From positions 97,682 through 161,681 of the forward strand of contig JAEUKK010000142.1 of assembly GCA_016792625.1 (NCBI GenBank): a stretch of 64,000 bases of DNA, in the 5' to 3' direction. The DNA is from Deltaproteobacteria bacterium (lineage in GTDB: Bacteria > Myxococcota_A > UBA796 > UBA2385). A program made the translations under genes and the position numbers. Below, in pieces: positions 26,706 through 35,939 of this stretch. The number at the start of each line of letters is the position of its first letter. Position 1 is the stretch's first letter. The notes below the pieces were generated by a model. That model was not told the DNA's origin, did no database searches, and was given only the letters and a program-made list of their open reading frames with translations.

Positions 26706-26888
26706 GGTGCTCTCCTCAAGCGGCGGCGCCGCTGATCGCGGAGCCCGCCGGGGCCCCGGCGACCCACCCCGGGCCGCTGCCCGACGCTACCGCAGGCCGA
26801 GGGCCCCAGGATTTCACCGGATTACAGCGGGCCCCGGCGGGCGGCCGATGGGCCCGGGCCAAGCCGATCGGGCGCGTTAGCGGTGCCC

Positions 26889-28997
26889 ATGTACGCTGAC
26901 CTGCCCCACTTCTTGGCCGCGCTGGACGCCGACGGCGAGCTGCTCCGCGTCCGCCAGCCGGTCTCTCCGGTCCTCGAGATCTCGGCCATGGCTGAGGTCG
27001 AGAGCAAGGCGCGGGCCGCCCGGCCCCCCTCCACCGCCGCCCGCGCGGCCGACCCCGGCGCCTGGGATCGCGGCGGGCGAGCGCTGCTCTTTGAGCAGGT
27101 CGAGGGCAGCGACTTCCCGGTGCTGATCAACGCGTTCGGCAGCTACCGGCGGATGGAGATGGCGTTGGGCTGCCACGAGGGCGGCCACAGCCCCGGCGGT
27201 TTTGCGGCGATCGCACGGCGCATCGCCAGCCTGACCAAGCCCAAGCCTCCGCGCGACTTCAGCGAGGCCTGGGAGCGCGGGCGCGAGCTGCTGCCGCTGC
27301 TGCGCGTGCTGCCCCGCGCGGTGCGCGATGCCGCCTGCCAACAGGTCGTGATCAGCGAGCAGGACGTCGATCTCACCCGCCTGCCGATGCTGCGCTGCTG
27401 GCCCCACGACGGCGACTTCGCCGCGCTGGGCTACCCGCCGGGGGTGAACGACGGGGTCGAGGCGGTCGGCCACCCCAAGCTGTCAGCTGAGGAGTGGGCG
27501 CGGGCCTGGCGCGGCCGGTACATCACCTTCGCGGGCATCCACACGATCCACCGCGAAGAGCTCGGCCAAGAGCGGCCATCCAGCCACAACATCGGCATGT
27601 ACCGGGTGCAGCTCATCGGCAAGCGCCACCTCGCCATGCACTGGCACATGCACCACGACGGCGCGCGCCACTGGCGCAGCTGGAAGGCCGCCGGCGACCG
27701 CATGCCCGTGGCCATCGTGCTCGGCGGCGAGAGCGTGATGCCCTACGCCGCCACCTGCCCGCTGCCCCCCGGCATCGGCGAGCTGCTGATGGCCGGCTTC
27801 CTCAACCGCGGCGGCATCCCCATGGTGCCGTGCAAGACGGTGCCGCTGCGCGTACCGGCCAACGCCGAGATCGTGATCGAGGGCTGGGTCAGCCACCGCG
27901 CCGGCATGCCCGGGTGGGACCCCCGCGACCCCGCCGCCGGCCCGCTCGGCGCCGGCGCCATCTTTGAGGGCCCCTTCGGCGACCACACGGGCTTTTACTC
28001 GATGCCCGACCGCTACCCCTTGGTCGAGGTCACCGCGATCACCCACCGCCGGGGCGCGATCTTCCCCGCCACCCTGGTCGGCCTGCCGCCCCAAGAGGAC
28101 TACTACCTCGGCAAAGCGACCGAGCGGGTGATGGGCGCCCTGCTCAAGATCCCCGTGCACGACGTCGAAGACTACGATCTGCCCATGTTCGGCGCCTTTC
28201 ACAATTGCGCGGTGATGCAGATCGAGAAGGCCTACCCCACCCAGGGCCGGCGCATGATGCACAGCGTCTGGGGCACGGGCCAGATGGCCTGGACCAAGGT
28301 GGTGATGGTCGTCGACAAGGACATCGACGTGCACGACACCCCCGCGGTGCTGCGCCGCGCCGCCGAGCGCTGCCGCCCGGCGCGCGATCTGGAGCGGGTG
28401 GTCGGCCCGGTCGACATCCTCGACCACGCGACCCCGGCCCTCGGCGTGGGCGAGAAGCTGGGTTTTGACTGCACCCGCAAGTGGCCGTCCGAGGCCGCGC
28501 ACGGGGTGGCGGTCGAGGCCGACGAGGGCCGCAGCCCCGGCACCCTCGCCGAGGCCGGCGCCCTGCTCAGCGCCCTGCGCGCCCTGCCCGGCGTGCGCGA
28601 GGCCCACGTGCAAGAGCAGGTGCCGGGCTGGCTGCTGATCAGCGTCGACAAGGGCCTGGGCGAGGTTGATCGCGATCAGCTCGACCTGACCGTGGCCGAG
28701 GCGGCGCTGAACCTCGACCCCGCCGCGCACGGCTGCGGGCCCCTGCCCTTTGTGCTCGTGCTCGGCAGGGACGTCGATCTGCACGACCCGGTGGCGCCCT
28801 TCTTCCACTGGCTGGCCGGCTGCGACTTTGGCCGCGACATGGTGCTGCGGTCCGAGGCCGACCGGGTGGCCTTCGCCTGCGCGCCCAAGGTGCCCGGCGA
28901 CGCCCGCCGTGGCCGCGGGGTGCGGGCCTGGCCGCCGGTGGTCTCCTTCCCCGAGGCGGTGCTCGCCCGGGCGAAGGCCAGCCTGCCCACGAGCTGA
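26889..28997 (+). CDS. UbiD-family prenylated-FMN decarboxylase, long form
   Basis: The 702-residue protein begins MYADLPHFLAALDADGELLR, as UbiD enzymes do. It contains the AMHWHMHHDGARHW region, the catalytic loop E360-GPFGDHTGFYSMPDRYP and LVGLPPQEDYYLGKATER. These enzymes use prenylated FMN to decarboxylate aromatic or alpha,beta-unsaturated acids, for example 4-hydroxy-3-polyprenylbenzoate in quinone synthesis. The usual length is near 490, so residues 510-702 are an extra C-terminal domain (LSALRALPGVREAHVQEQVP and onward). No ubiX gene for the cofactor is nearby. The ATG follows an in-frame GTG by two codons; a GTTAG island nine bases before it hints at a short leader. Confidence 0.88.
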   Translation: MYADLPHFLAALDADGELLRVRQPVSPVLEISAMAEVESKARAARPPSTAARAADPGAWDRGGRALLFEQVEGSDFPVLINAFGSYRRMEMALGCHEGGHSPGGFAAIARRIASLTKPKPPRDFSEAWERGRELLPLLRVLPRAVRDAACQQVVISEQDVDLTRLPMLRCWPHDGDFAALGYPPGVNDGVEAVGHPKLSAEEWARAWRGRYITFAGIHTIHREELGQERPSSHNIGMYRVQLIGKRHLAMHWHMHHDGARHWRSWKAAGDRMPVAIVLGGESVMPYAATCPLPPGIGELLMAGFLNRGGIPMVPCKTVPLRVPANAEIVIEGWVSHRAGMPGWDPRDPAAGPLGAGAIFEGPFGDHTGFYSMPDRYPLVEVTAITHRRGAIFPATLVGLPPQEDYYLGKATERVMGALLKIPVHDVEDYDLPMFGAFHNCAVMQIEKAYPTQGRRMMHSVWGTGQMAWTKVVMVVDKDIDVHDTPAVLRRAAERCRPARDLERVVGPVDILDHATPALGVGEKLGFDCTRKWPSEAAHGVAVEADEGRSPGTLAEAGALLSALRALPGVREAHVQEQVPGWLLISVDKGLGEVDRDQLDLTVAEAALNLDPAAHGCGPLPFVLVLGRDVDLHDPVAPFFHWLAGCDFGRDMVLRSEADRVAFACAPKVPGDARRGRGVRAWPPVVSFPEAVLARAKASLPTS

Positions 28998-29026
28998 GCG
29001 CCCGCCCCTCTCGAATTGGAGGCCCC

Positions 29027-29575
29027 ATGGCCGACCCCTGCTGCGCCCTCTGCGGCGCCACCGATACGCTCGGCCCCTTCTCCCCCGCGGGCGCGCCCGC
29101 CGGCCTGCCCGCCGAGGCCCGCAGCCTGCCCTGCTGCGGGGCCTGTCGGGCCCAGCTCGACGGCGGGGTGGCCCTCGACGCCGACCACTGGCGCTGCCTA
29201 CAGAGCTCGGCCTGGTCCGCCGAGCCGGCCGTGCAGGTCGTCGCTTGGCGCATCCTCGGCCGCCTCGACGCCGCTTGGGCCAGCGAGCTGCGGGCCCAGC
29301 TCTGGCTCGAGCCCGAGGTCGCCGCCTGGGCCGAGGCCGAGGCCGCCGAGGCGCCCGACCCGGCGGCGCGCGTGCTCGACGCCAACGGGGCCCAGCTCCA
29401 AGATGGCGACAGCGTCGTCATCATCAAAGACCTCGACGTGCGCGGCGCCGGTTTTGTGGCCAAGCGCGGCACCGTGGTCAAGGGCATCCGCCTCGGGGAT
29501 GACCCGACCCACGTCGAGGGCAAGGTCAACGGCACGGCGATCTTCCTCAAGACGGCCTTCCTGCGCCGGTCCTGA
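29027..29575 (+). CDS. yjdM: PhnA/YjdM-family zinc-ribbon protein
   Basis: The 182-residue protein has an N-terminal zinc-ribbon-like set of Cys pairs (PCCALCG and LPCCGACR). Its C-terminal domain matches PhnA closely: VLDANGAQLQDGDSVVIIKD, then the VKRGTVVKGIRLGDDPTHVE type of block and AIFLKTAFLRR. The family was named for its place in the E. coli phn region but is not a proven phosphonate enzyme; its function is unsettled. A GGAGG site lies five bases before the ATG, 29 bases after ubiD on the same strand. The middle 70 residues are Ala/Glu/Trp-rich and longer than in E. coli. Confidence 0.88.
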   Translation: MADPCCALCGATDTLGPFSPAGAPAGLPAEARSLPCCGACRAQLDGGVALDADHWRCLQSSAWSAEPAVQVVAWRILGRLDAAWASELRAQLWLEPEVAAWAEAEAAEAPDPAARVLDANGAQLQDGDSVVIIKDLDVRGAGFVAKRGTVVKGIRLGDDPTHVEGKVNGTAIFLKTAFLRRS

Positions 29576-29599
29576 GCGGGGCTGATCGACAGACCACGC

Positions 29600-29645
29600 C
29601 CCAAAACGACGACAGGGAGGGCGTGAACCCCTCCCTGCTTCCGAA
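29600..29645 (-). terminator. hairpin terminator for the membrane synthase-like gene
   Basis: The stem CAGGGAGGG (29613-29621) pairs with CCCTCCCTG (29629-29637). On the minus strand it is followed by TCGTCGTTTT, a weak U-tract, some 35 bases beyond the stop of the gene at 29673. It could serve the convergent yjdM as well. Confidence 0.5.
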
Positions 29646-29672
29646 GATCGGCGGCGGGCCGCCGGCCCTCCC

Positions 29673-32507
29673 TTACTGCGGAGCGGGCGCGCCGCCGAAG
29701 GGATCGGTGCCCTCGCCGGCGGGCTTGGCCGCGCCGTCGGCCGCCGGGCCCTCGAGGCCGGGGGCCTCGGTCGGGGCGACCTCGACCGGGGCGTCCTGGG
29801 GGCTGGGCGCGTCGCCCTCCTCCTCTTCGTCTTCGCCCTCCTCCTCGGCATCCTCCATCTCTTCGCGCATCAAGATCTGCCGGTAGCGCATGGCGTAGGC
29901 GGGCAGCAGCTCGGTCAGCTCGACGTTCTCCGGGTCCTCTTTGATGGCCCGCTGGATGGTCAGGTAGGCCTTGAGCGGCTGATCGGCGCGGTTGTAGGCC
30001 TCGGCCAGCGCGATCATGCCCTCGACGCCCTCGACCTTGTCGACCGCGATGTAGGCGCGCACGTCCCAGGCCTTGAGCAGGCGGGCGAAGTTGTCGTCGG
30101 CGGTGTCCTCGTGCAGGTGCAGCGGGGCGCCGTACTCGATGCGCATGTTGTCGTCGGTGTTGAGCTCGGCGTCCTGGGTGAACTCGAGGATCTTGTTCTG
30201 GTCGACCAGGAAGCGGATGAGCACATCTTCGGGCTCGGTGACGTCGATCACCGCGAAGTCGGCGGCGACCTTCGGGTCTTTGCCCATGATCTTGGCCACG
30301 GCGTCGGCGTCGAGCTTCAGCGGCTCGTCGCTGCCGATGAGCACGGTGTCGGCGTCCTCGATCGTGCTGTAGAGGTGCACGTACTTGTAGGCCGTGGCGA
30401 AGGTCTTGAAAAGAGAGCGGAGGTCTTCATGGTCCATGCCGTAGAGCTGGACCCACTGCGACCAGACGCCGCCCTTCTTGAGCTTGCGCTTGCTCATCGC
30501 GAAGAACTCGGCGGTGAACAGGTTGCTCACGCCGGTCAGCCAGGGGTTGCTCGGCTCGGACACGATGAGGTCGTAGCGACCATCCGGCTGCAAGAACAAG
30601 TGGTTGCGGCCGTCGTTGGCGATGAGCTTGACCCGGGGGTCTTCGAGCACGCGGTGGTTGTGCTCGTCGAAGTAGTGGCTGGCCTCGACGATCGCAGGCT
30701 CTAGCTCGATGATCTCGATCGACGTGGGGCTGCTGTGCAAGCTCACGCTGCCCGCGGTGATGCCGCTGGCCAAGCCGATGACCAGCACATCTTTGGCCTC
30801 GGGCGCGTAGACGAAGGGCAGGTGGGCGCAGAGCACCTGGGTGGGCATGTCGATCTGCGTGCTCGCGTCGACCTTGCCGTTGTTGGCCAACCAGATGTTC
30901 TTGCCGCCCTTCTGGCGGGCCACGGTCACGACCGAGCTGAGGCCCTCTTTGTAGTAGAGCAGCTCGTAGGGGGTGACCGCGAACTGCAGCACGCCCTCGC
31001 GGTTGCGCTCCTCTGGGTCCATGTCGGACACGTACTTGTACATGCCGGCGGTCATCAGCAGCGCGTCCCAGGGCGGCTTGGCCCAGTTCACCAAGCCGAT
31101 GAGGGTCATCACCACGCCAATGACGCCGAGCTGGCTCGGCATGGCGAGCTTCTTCTCCCGCGCGTCGTTGGCCGCCCAGAGCGCGCCGCCCATGGCCAAC
31201 AGGTTCAGCGAGACGGCGATGAGCACGGTCTGGGTGACCGCGAGGTTGGGCAGCAGCAGCAGGCCGCCGAAGGTCGCGCCGAGGATGCTGCCGACGGTGT
31301 TCCAGCCGTAGATGCGGCCGACCGGCGCGCCCAGCGCCTCGCCGACGGAGGCCGCGCGCACGAGCACGGGGAAGGTGGCGCCCATGAAGAACGCCGGCGG
31401 GGCCATGATCGCGACCGAGAGGGCGAGCTTGGCCGGCCAGAGGTAGTCGGGGTGGTCGACGATGATGTTGTAGAGGTCGACAAACCAGAAGGGCAGCTCG
31501 TTGTACTGCCACATGACGCCATAGGCGAGCAGGCCGACCATGAGCTGAAGGCCGCCGAGCACGGTGAGCACCGCGGGGACCTGGCCACGCCTCCAGGCGG
31601 CGTCGGCCAAGAAGCCGCCCGCCCAGCCGCCGGTGCCGATGCCGAGCAAGAAGCTGAGCAGCATGACCGAGAAGGCGTAGGCACTGCCGCCGAGCGTCAG
31701 CACCATCACGCGGAACCAGCTCACCTCGTAGATGAGGCTGCTCAACCCGGCGATCAGCGCGAGCGCGGGGAGCGCGTAGGTCCACGCGGGGGCGCGCACC
31801 TCGGCCTTCTTCTCGACCGCCGGGCCGACCGCGCCGGCCACATCACCGACGAAGAGCCCGAGGCCGCCGGCCATCGCGCAGAGCAGCAGGTTGCCGCCAG
31901 CGGTGATCCAGGTCGTGGCCGAGAGGCCGTAGCCGGGCAGCAGCACGAAGCCGGCTAGGCCGACGCCGACCACCGCGCCCATGGTGTTGGCGCCGTACAG
32001 CCCGCCGACCGCCTTGCCCGACTCGTCGTTGGCCAGCGCAGAGAAGCGGGCCAGCACCGGCAGGGTCGCGCCCATGCAGATGGTCGGGGGGAGGAGGAAG
32101 AAGCCGAGCAGCAGGAACTGGAAGGTCGCGAAGATCGTCGGGGAGGGGTGAAAAGCCTCCCAAAAGCCGGTGTAGACCGGGACGAGCAGCTGCACGAGCG
32201 TGGGGAAGAGCAGGGCGTAGAGGCCGATCGCCCCCTCGAGCACCGCGTAGGTCACCAGCGGCCGCTTGATCCGGTCGGCGACCCGCGAGGCGATGAAGCC
32301 GCCGCCGGCGAGGCCGGTCATGAACGCCGCCAGAGTCGTGATCACCGAGACCTGGCTCGTGCCGACCACGAGGTGCAGCTGGCGCTCCCACAGCGTCTCG
32401 TAGACCAGCGACGTGGCGCCCGACATGATGAAAAGGGGCACCAGCAGGGAGACCGCGCGCTTTCGCCTGAGCTCTTGCGCGACGGGGTCAGGGGTGTGTT
32501 CGGCCAT
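29673..32507 (-). CDS. MFS-like / spermidine synthase-like fusion membrane protein
   Basis: The 944-residue protein has about 12-14 membrane helices (residues 18-490) arranged as two similar halves; each opens with a GATSLVYETLWERQL or LSSLIYEVSWFRVMV motif and contains a PPTxxMGATLPVLxR signature. The C-terminal domain (530-830) is a spermidine-synthase-like Rossmann fold: VLVIGLASGITAGS, IIELEPAIVEASHYFDEHN, LIANDGRNHL and YDLIVSEPSNPWLTGVSNL. This fusion is widespread and uncharacterised; a membrane-associated aminopropyl or methyl transferase is assumed. The tail (870-944) is acidic. The ATG at 32507 lacks a close ribosome site, though a GAGG lies 16 bases upstream. Confidence 0.85.
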   Translation of the reverse strand: MAEHTPDPVAQELRRKRAVSLLVPLFIMSGATSLVYETLWERQLHLVVGTSQVSVITTLAAFMTGLAGGGFIASRVADRIKRPLVTYAVLEGAIGLYALLFPTLVQLLVPVYTGFWEAFHPSPTIFATFQFLLLGFFLLPPTICMGATLPVLARFSALANDESGKAVGGLYGANTMGAVVGVGLAGFVLLPGYGLSATTWITAGGNLLLCAMAGGLGLFVGDVAGAVGPAVEKKAEVRAPAWTYALPALALIAGLSSLIYEVSWFRVMVLTLGGSAYAFSVMLLSFLLGIGTGGWAGGFLADAAWRRGQVPAVLTVLGGLQLMVGLLAYGVMWQYNELPFWFVDLYNIIVDHPDYLWPAKLALSVAIMAPPAFFMGATFPVLVRAASVGEALGAPVGRIYGWNTVGSILGATFGGLLLLPNLAVTQTVLIAVSLNLLAMGGALWAANDAREKKLAMPSQLGVIGVVMTLIGLVNWAKPPWDALLMTAGMYKYVSDMDPEERNREGVLQFAVTPYELLYYKEGLSSVVTVARQKGGKNIWLANNGKVDASTQIDMPTQVLCAHLPFVYAPEAKDVLVIGLASGITAGSVSLHSSPTSIEIIELEPAIVEASHYFDEHNHRVLEDPRVKLIANDGRNHLFLQPDGRYDLIVSEPSNPWLTGVSNLFTAEFFAMSKRKLKKGGVWSQWVQLYGMDHEDLRSLFKTFATAYKYVHLYSTIEDADTVLIGSDEPLKLDADAVAKIMGKDPKVAADFAVIDVTEPEDVLIRFLVDQNKILEFTQDAELNTDDNMRIEYGAPLHLHEDTADDNFARLLKAWDVRAYIAVDKVEGVEGMIALAEAYNRADQPLKAYLTIQRAIKEDPENVELTELLPAYAMRYRQILMREEMEDAEEEGEDEEEEGDAPSPQDAPVEVAPTEAPGLEGPAADGAAKPAGEGTDPFGGAPAPQ

Positions 32508-32733
32508 GAGCAGGGAGATCCTCAAGAGGGGCGCGCGGCCTATCCAGCGACACGGCGCGGGTAAACGGCGAAGATGGCGGGGGGCTACCCCCCGAGGCCC
32601 GCGCGGTTTAGGCTGCCGGTCGCGCTGTGTGGGGCCCGCGCTGGGTCGCCGCTCCGCACGTCTCCCCCTCCGCATCCGCGCGCTCGCCCCCGCACCCGCT
32701 GCGGGGCCCGCCCGCCCCGCCTTGGAGCCCCGA

Positions 32734-33015
32734 ATGACCGGCACCCGCGACCTCCGCAGCCTCCGCGCCCTCCTCCCCCTGCTGGTCCTGGCGCTCGGCG
32801 TCGGCTGCAAAAAAGAGGTCGCCAACGAAGAGTCCTCCGAGACCGAGCCGACGGTCGACTGGACGGTGGGCGGCGATGACGGCAGCGACGGCAGCGATGG
32901 CAGTGATGGCGGCGAAGACACCGCCGGCGACGCCGCTTCCGCCGAGGCCGAGCCCGTCGAGCTCGAGGCCCCCGCCGACCAGGGCGCGACCCTGATCGTG
33001 GTCGGCGCGCGCTGA
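32734..33015 (+). CDS. very small lipoprotein with Ser-Asp-Gly tether
   Basis: The 93-residue product has a lipoprotein signal (LALGVGCKK) followed only by an acidic low-complexity region with DGSDGSDGSDGG and Glu/Ala stretches. No folded domain is visible. A GGAGC site lies seven bases before the ATG. The same tether type follows the lipobox in the CotH, lamin-tail and beta-helix lipoproteins near 46-50 kb. It may be a spacer lipoprotein of the outer membrane. It is divergent from the gene at 32507. Confidence 0.55.
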   Translation: MTGTRDLRSLRALLPLLVLALGVGCKKEVANEESSETEPTVDWTVGGDDGSDGSDGSDGGEDTAGDAASAEAEPVELEAPADQGATLIVVGAR

Positions 33016-33249
33016 GCTGGTCGACCGCCGCAGCTCCTGCGCGCGGGCCTAGACCGAGGGCCTGGACCTCGGGCCTGGACCTCATGCGCCAGGGCCGCTT
33101 GACCCTGGGCCCCGGTCCGACGCACGATGCGGCCCACGAATCGCCCCGGAGACACGCCGGAAAAGCCCCGGGATCGTCACGCAGCGGCGCGCTGCCTGCG
33201 CTGCCTCCCCGCTTCACCGGCGCGGGGGCGGCGGCGGCGTCTCGGGCGG

Positions 33250-34191
33250 CTACTCCTCGCCGGCCTCATCGAGATCATCGTCCAGATCGTCGAGATCATC
33301 ATCCAGATCGTCGACCTCTGCGTCCGCGCCTCCCGTGGCGCCGGACTTCGCGGCGCGCTCGGCGCTGCGGCGCTGGCGCTCGACCGGCGGCGGGTCTTCA
33401 CCGAACAGCGCGCAAAGATCGGCGGGCAGCGGAGAGAGCACCTGCACGGGCACGCCGGTGCGCGGGTGCGGGAAGCGCAGCACCGCGGCGTGCAGGGCGA
33501 GGCGCGGCCAAGCCCGGCCGGCTGCCCCGCCGTAGCGCCGGTCGCCGACCACCGGGGTGCCCGCGGCCAGGGCGTGCTGGCGGATCTGGTGCGTGCGCCC
33601 CGTCTCGAGCGTGCAGCGCAAGAAGCTGAAGGCGCCGCGCTGCCCTTCGCGCACAAAACGTGTCGCCGCGGGCAGGCCGTCGACCGGCCCCTCCCACCGG
33701 CCCTCGGGGCCCGGGTCGCCGAGCACCGCCACCCGGTACTCGCGGACGATGCGCCCCTCTGCGAACAGCGCGGCGACCGCCGGGTTCGCCGCGGGGTGCG
33801 TGGTCAGCAGCATCAGGCCGCTGGCCGGGGTGTCGAGGCGGTGGTGCAGGCCGGCGTAGCGCTCGCGGGCGGCCACGATGCCAAAGACGTGGTGGGCCTT
33901 GCCTTCGCGTGTGGGCTGCGAGGGCATGCCCGCGGGCTTGTCGACCACGACGACGCTGGTGTCGTGGTAGCGGATGGGCAGCAGGGCCGTGCTGTCGGGG
34001 GCCGCGTTCGACCGCACCTCGACCACCGCGCCCGATGGGATCAGCGTGCTGGCGAACTTCTGCGCCTTGCCGTCGACCCGCACGCCGCCGCGCTCGATGG
34101 CGGCGCGGGCCCGCCGCCGCGACAGGTCGGTGTGGAGCGCGATCTGCTTCTCGAGCCGATCTTCGCTGTTGGTCACAAAACGCCTGCGCAT
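33250..34191 (-). CDS. RluA-family RNA pseudouridine synthase
   Basis: The 313-residue enzyme has an S4 RNA-binding domain (residues 10-65, RRRARAAIERGGVRVDG) and a RluA-type catalytic domain with VVDKPAGMPSQPT and the active site HHRLDTPASGLMLLT, where the Asp is the nucleophile. GRTHQIRQHALAAGTPVVGD is the usual closing motif. It should convert specific uridines of 23S rRNA or tRNA to pseudouridine. The last 45 residues are very acidic (alternating DD and LDD). The start has CGGAGG seven bases upstream, and a CTATCC island is seen just before that. Confidence 0.92.
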   Translation of the reverse strand: MRRRFVTNSEDRLEKQIALHTDLSRRRARAAIERGGVRVDGKAQKFASTLIPSGAVVEVRSNAAPDSTALLPIRYHDTSVVVVDKPAGMPSQPTREGKAHHVFGIVAARERYAGLHHRLDTPASGLMLLTTHPAANPAVAALFAEGRIVREYRVAVLGDPGPEGRWEGPVDGLPAATRFVREGQRGAFSFLRCTLETGRTHQIRQHALAAGTPVVGDRRYGGAAGRAWPRLALHAAVLRFPHPRTGVPVQVLSPLPADLCALFGEDPPPVERQRRSAERAAKSGATGGADAEVDDLDDDLDDLDDDLDEAGEE

Positions 34192-34213
34192 CGGGGCCTC
34201 CGGGGGCGGGCGC

Positions 34214-34657
34214 CTATCCTCCGCGCGGCCCGAGGGTCAGGCCCCCACCCGGCGCCGGGCGGGCCCGCGGGTTCCACACCAGCTCCCAGCGCAGGCCGCT
34301 CGGGCAGACGACCAGGGCCCGCGCGCCACCCCAGGGGGTCGGCCCGGCCGGGCGCAGCAGCGTCCCGCCCGCCGCACAGAAGGCGGCGATGAGGGGGGCC
34401 AGCTCCTCCTCTGCGGCGACGTTGTGTGAGAGCAGCGCCAGCGGCGCCATCTCCGCCACGCTGCCCCCTCCTCCACCTGCCCCGCCCTCGGCCACAAAAC
34501 GGGCCGGGCTGACCAAGGCGAGCACCAGGCCGCCCAGCGCGAAGAAGGCGTAGTCCTCGGCTTGGCGCAGGGGGCCCCAGCCGAGGCGCCCATAAAAGGC
34601 CGCCGCTGCGACCACATCGGGCACGGGCAGGGTCAAAAAGCTGAGCTGGGGGAGCAT
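34214..34657 (-). CDS. VOC (glyoxalase/bleomycin resistance) family protein
   Basis: The 147-residue protein has the paired beta-alpha-beta-beta-beta arrangement of the VOC fold, from LSFLTLPVPDVVAAAAFYGR in the first module to LRPAGPTPWGGARALVVCP in the second and a terminal LRWELVWNP strand. A likely metal ligand set cannot be completed from sequence: the usual His of the first strand is absent (LTLPVPD). Non-catalytic VOC proteins are common. It lies 22 bases upstream of the pseudouridine synthase on the same strand and is divergent from the RlmN-type gene. Confidence 0.75.
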   Translation of the reverse strand: MLPQLSFLTLPVPDVVAAAAFYGRLGWGPLRQAEDYAFFALGGLVLALVSPARFVAEGGAGGGGGSVAEMAPLALLSHNVAAEEELAPLIAAFCAAGGTLLRPAGPTPWGGARALVVCPSGLRWELVWNPRARPAPGGGLTLGPRGG

Positions 34658-34713
34658 GGCCGGCGTGGACAGGGGGCCCTCCTGCGGCCGGGCTCGCGGG
34701 GCCGCGGCCCCGG

Positions 34714-34723
34714 GGCTATCGGG
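34714..34723. promoter_or_regulatory. shared AT-containing island between divergent genes
   Basis: The only AT-containing island in this stretch, CTATCG at 34716-34721 (CGATAG on the other strand), sits between the divergent VOC and RlmN-type genes and could serve as a -10 for either. Similar GATAG/CTATC islands precede many starts in the window. No convincing -35 is seen. Confidence 0.3.
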
Positions 34724-34754
34724 GCGCGGCGGCCCAGGCGCCGCGGGAGGGCGG

Positions 34755-35939
34755 ATGGGCGAGCACTTGGCGGCAGGGCCGCGGAGCCGACCGGTGGGGG
34801 CCTCGTTGGGCGGCGCGGTCGCGGACAGCGCGCCCGACGGCGTCTCGGGCGTCGACGGCGCAGACCGCCCGCACCTGCTCGGCATGTTGCCGGCTGACCT
34901 GCTGGCCTGGATGCAGCAAAACGGCGTGCCTGGGGGCATCACCGAGGCCCGCAAGGTGCTGGGCCACCTCGTGAGCACCGGCGAGCCGCACCTGAGCAGC
35001 ATGCGCCTGCCGGTGTCCAAAGCCCTGAGCGCGGCGGTGCACAGCCGCCTCGACCACCAGCGCCTCGAGATCCTGGAGCGCTTCGTCGACCCTGCCGACA
35101 AGAGCGTGCGCTACCTCTTTCGCCACCCCGACGGGGCGACGTCTGAGGCGGTCCGCATCCCGCTCCACAAGGCCGGCCGCTACTCGGTCTGCTTGTCGAG
35201 CCAAGTGGGCTGCGCGATGCGCTGCGCCTTTTGCGCGACCGGGCGCCTGGGCCTGCAGCGCAACCTCGCCGCTTGGGAGATGGTCGCCGCCTTTATGACC
35301 GTGCGCGACGAGGTGCGGGCCGAGAACGGCGGCCGCGTGACCGGGGCGGTCTTCATGGGCCAGGGCGAGCCCCTGCACAACTACGGGGCGGTGATCCGCG
35401 CGGCGCAGATCTTGAGCGACCCCTGCGGCGGCCGCATCTCGGCCGACGCGATCACCATCTCCACTGTCGGCCTCGTGCCCCGCATCCGCCAATACACGGC
35501 CGAGGGCCACAAGTTCCGCTTGATCGTCAGCCTGAGCTCGGCCATCGCCGAGCGGCGCGAGGGCCTGCTGCCCATCGCCGGAAAGTGGAGCCTCGAAGAG
35601 CTGGCCGAGGCCCTGCGCGAACACCAGGCCGCGGCCGGCGGGCGCATGACCGTGGCCTGGGTGCTGATGTCGGGGGTCAACACTGGCCCCGAAGAGGCCG
35701 AGGCCCTGGCCCGCCTGCTCGGGGATGTGCCGCTGCGTGTCAACCTCATCGACGTGAACGACGCGCGGCCCGACGGTTTTCGGCGCGCGCCCGACGCCGA
35801 GCGCAAGGCGTTTATGGACGCGCTGCAGGTGCTGCGCGCGCCGGTCGTGCGCCGCTACTCGGTCGGCCAGGACCAGCGCTCGGCCTGTGGCATGCTCGCC
35901 TCGACCTGGGCCCCGCCCACCGCCGAGGAGCCGGCATGA
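34755..35939 (+). CDS. RlmN/Cfr-type radical SAM RNA methyltransferase
   Basis: The protein has every hallmark of RlmN: the cluster motif C153-AMR-C157-AF-C160 in GCAMRCAFCATGRLGL, the SAM motif VFMGQGEPLHNY, and a C-terminal methyl-carrier Cys378 in RSACGML with the first methylatable Cys earlier in the cluster region. RlmN methylates A2503 of 23S rRNA and A37 of some tRNAs. The frame is open to 34656; I chose the ATG at 34755, which has GGGAGG close upstream and a CTATCG island 34 bases before it. The first 40 residues are poorly conserved, so a start at 34884 is possible. Its last codons overlap the SprT-like gene as ATGA. Confidence 0.9.
   Translation: MGEHLAAGPRSRPVGASLGGAVADSAPDGVSGVDGADRPHLLGMLPADLLAWMQQNGVPGGITEARKVLGHLVSTGEPHLSSMRLPVSKALSAAVHSRLDHQRLEILERFVDPADKSVRYLFRHPDGATSEAVRIPLHKAGRYSVCLSSQVGCAMRCAFCATGRLGLQRNLAAWEMVAAFMTVRDEVRAENGGRVTGAVFMGQGEPLHNYGAVIRAAQILSDPCGGRISADAITISTVGLVPRIRQYTAEGHKFRLIVSLSSAIAERREGLLPIAGKWSLEELAEALREHQAAAGGRMTVAWVLMSGVNTGPEEAEALARLLGDVPLRVNLIDVNDARPDGFRRAPDAERKAFMDALQVLRAPVVRRYSVGQDQRSACGMLASTWAPPTAEEPA

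Noticed and set aside
27483..28808. 441-codon minus-strand frame inside ubiD
   Set aside because: Antisense of a clear UbiD protein; no start signal or motif.
29016..29585. Alternative frame overlapping yjdM
   Set aside because: It is Arg/Pro/Ser-rich with no domain, while the 29027 frame has the PhnA motifs and a GGAGG site.
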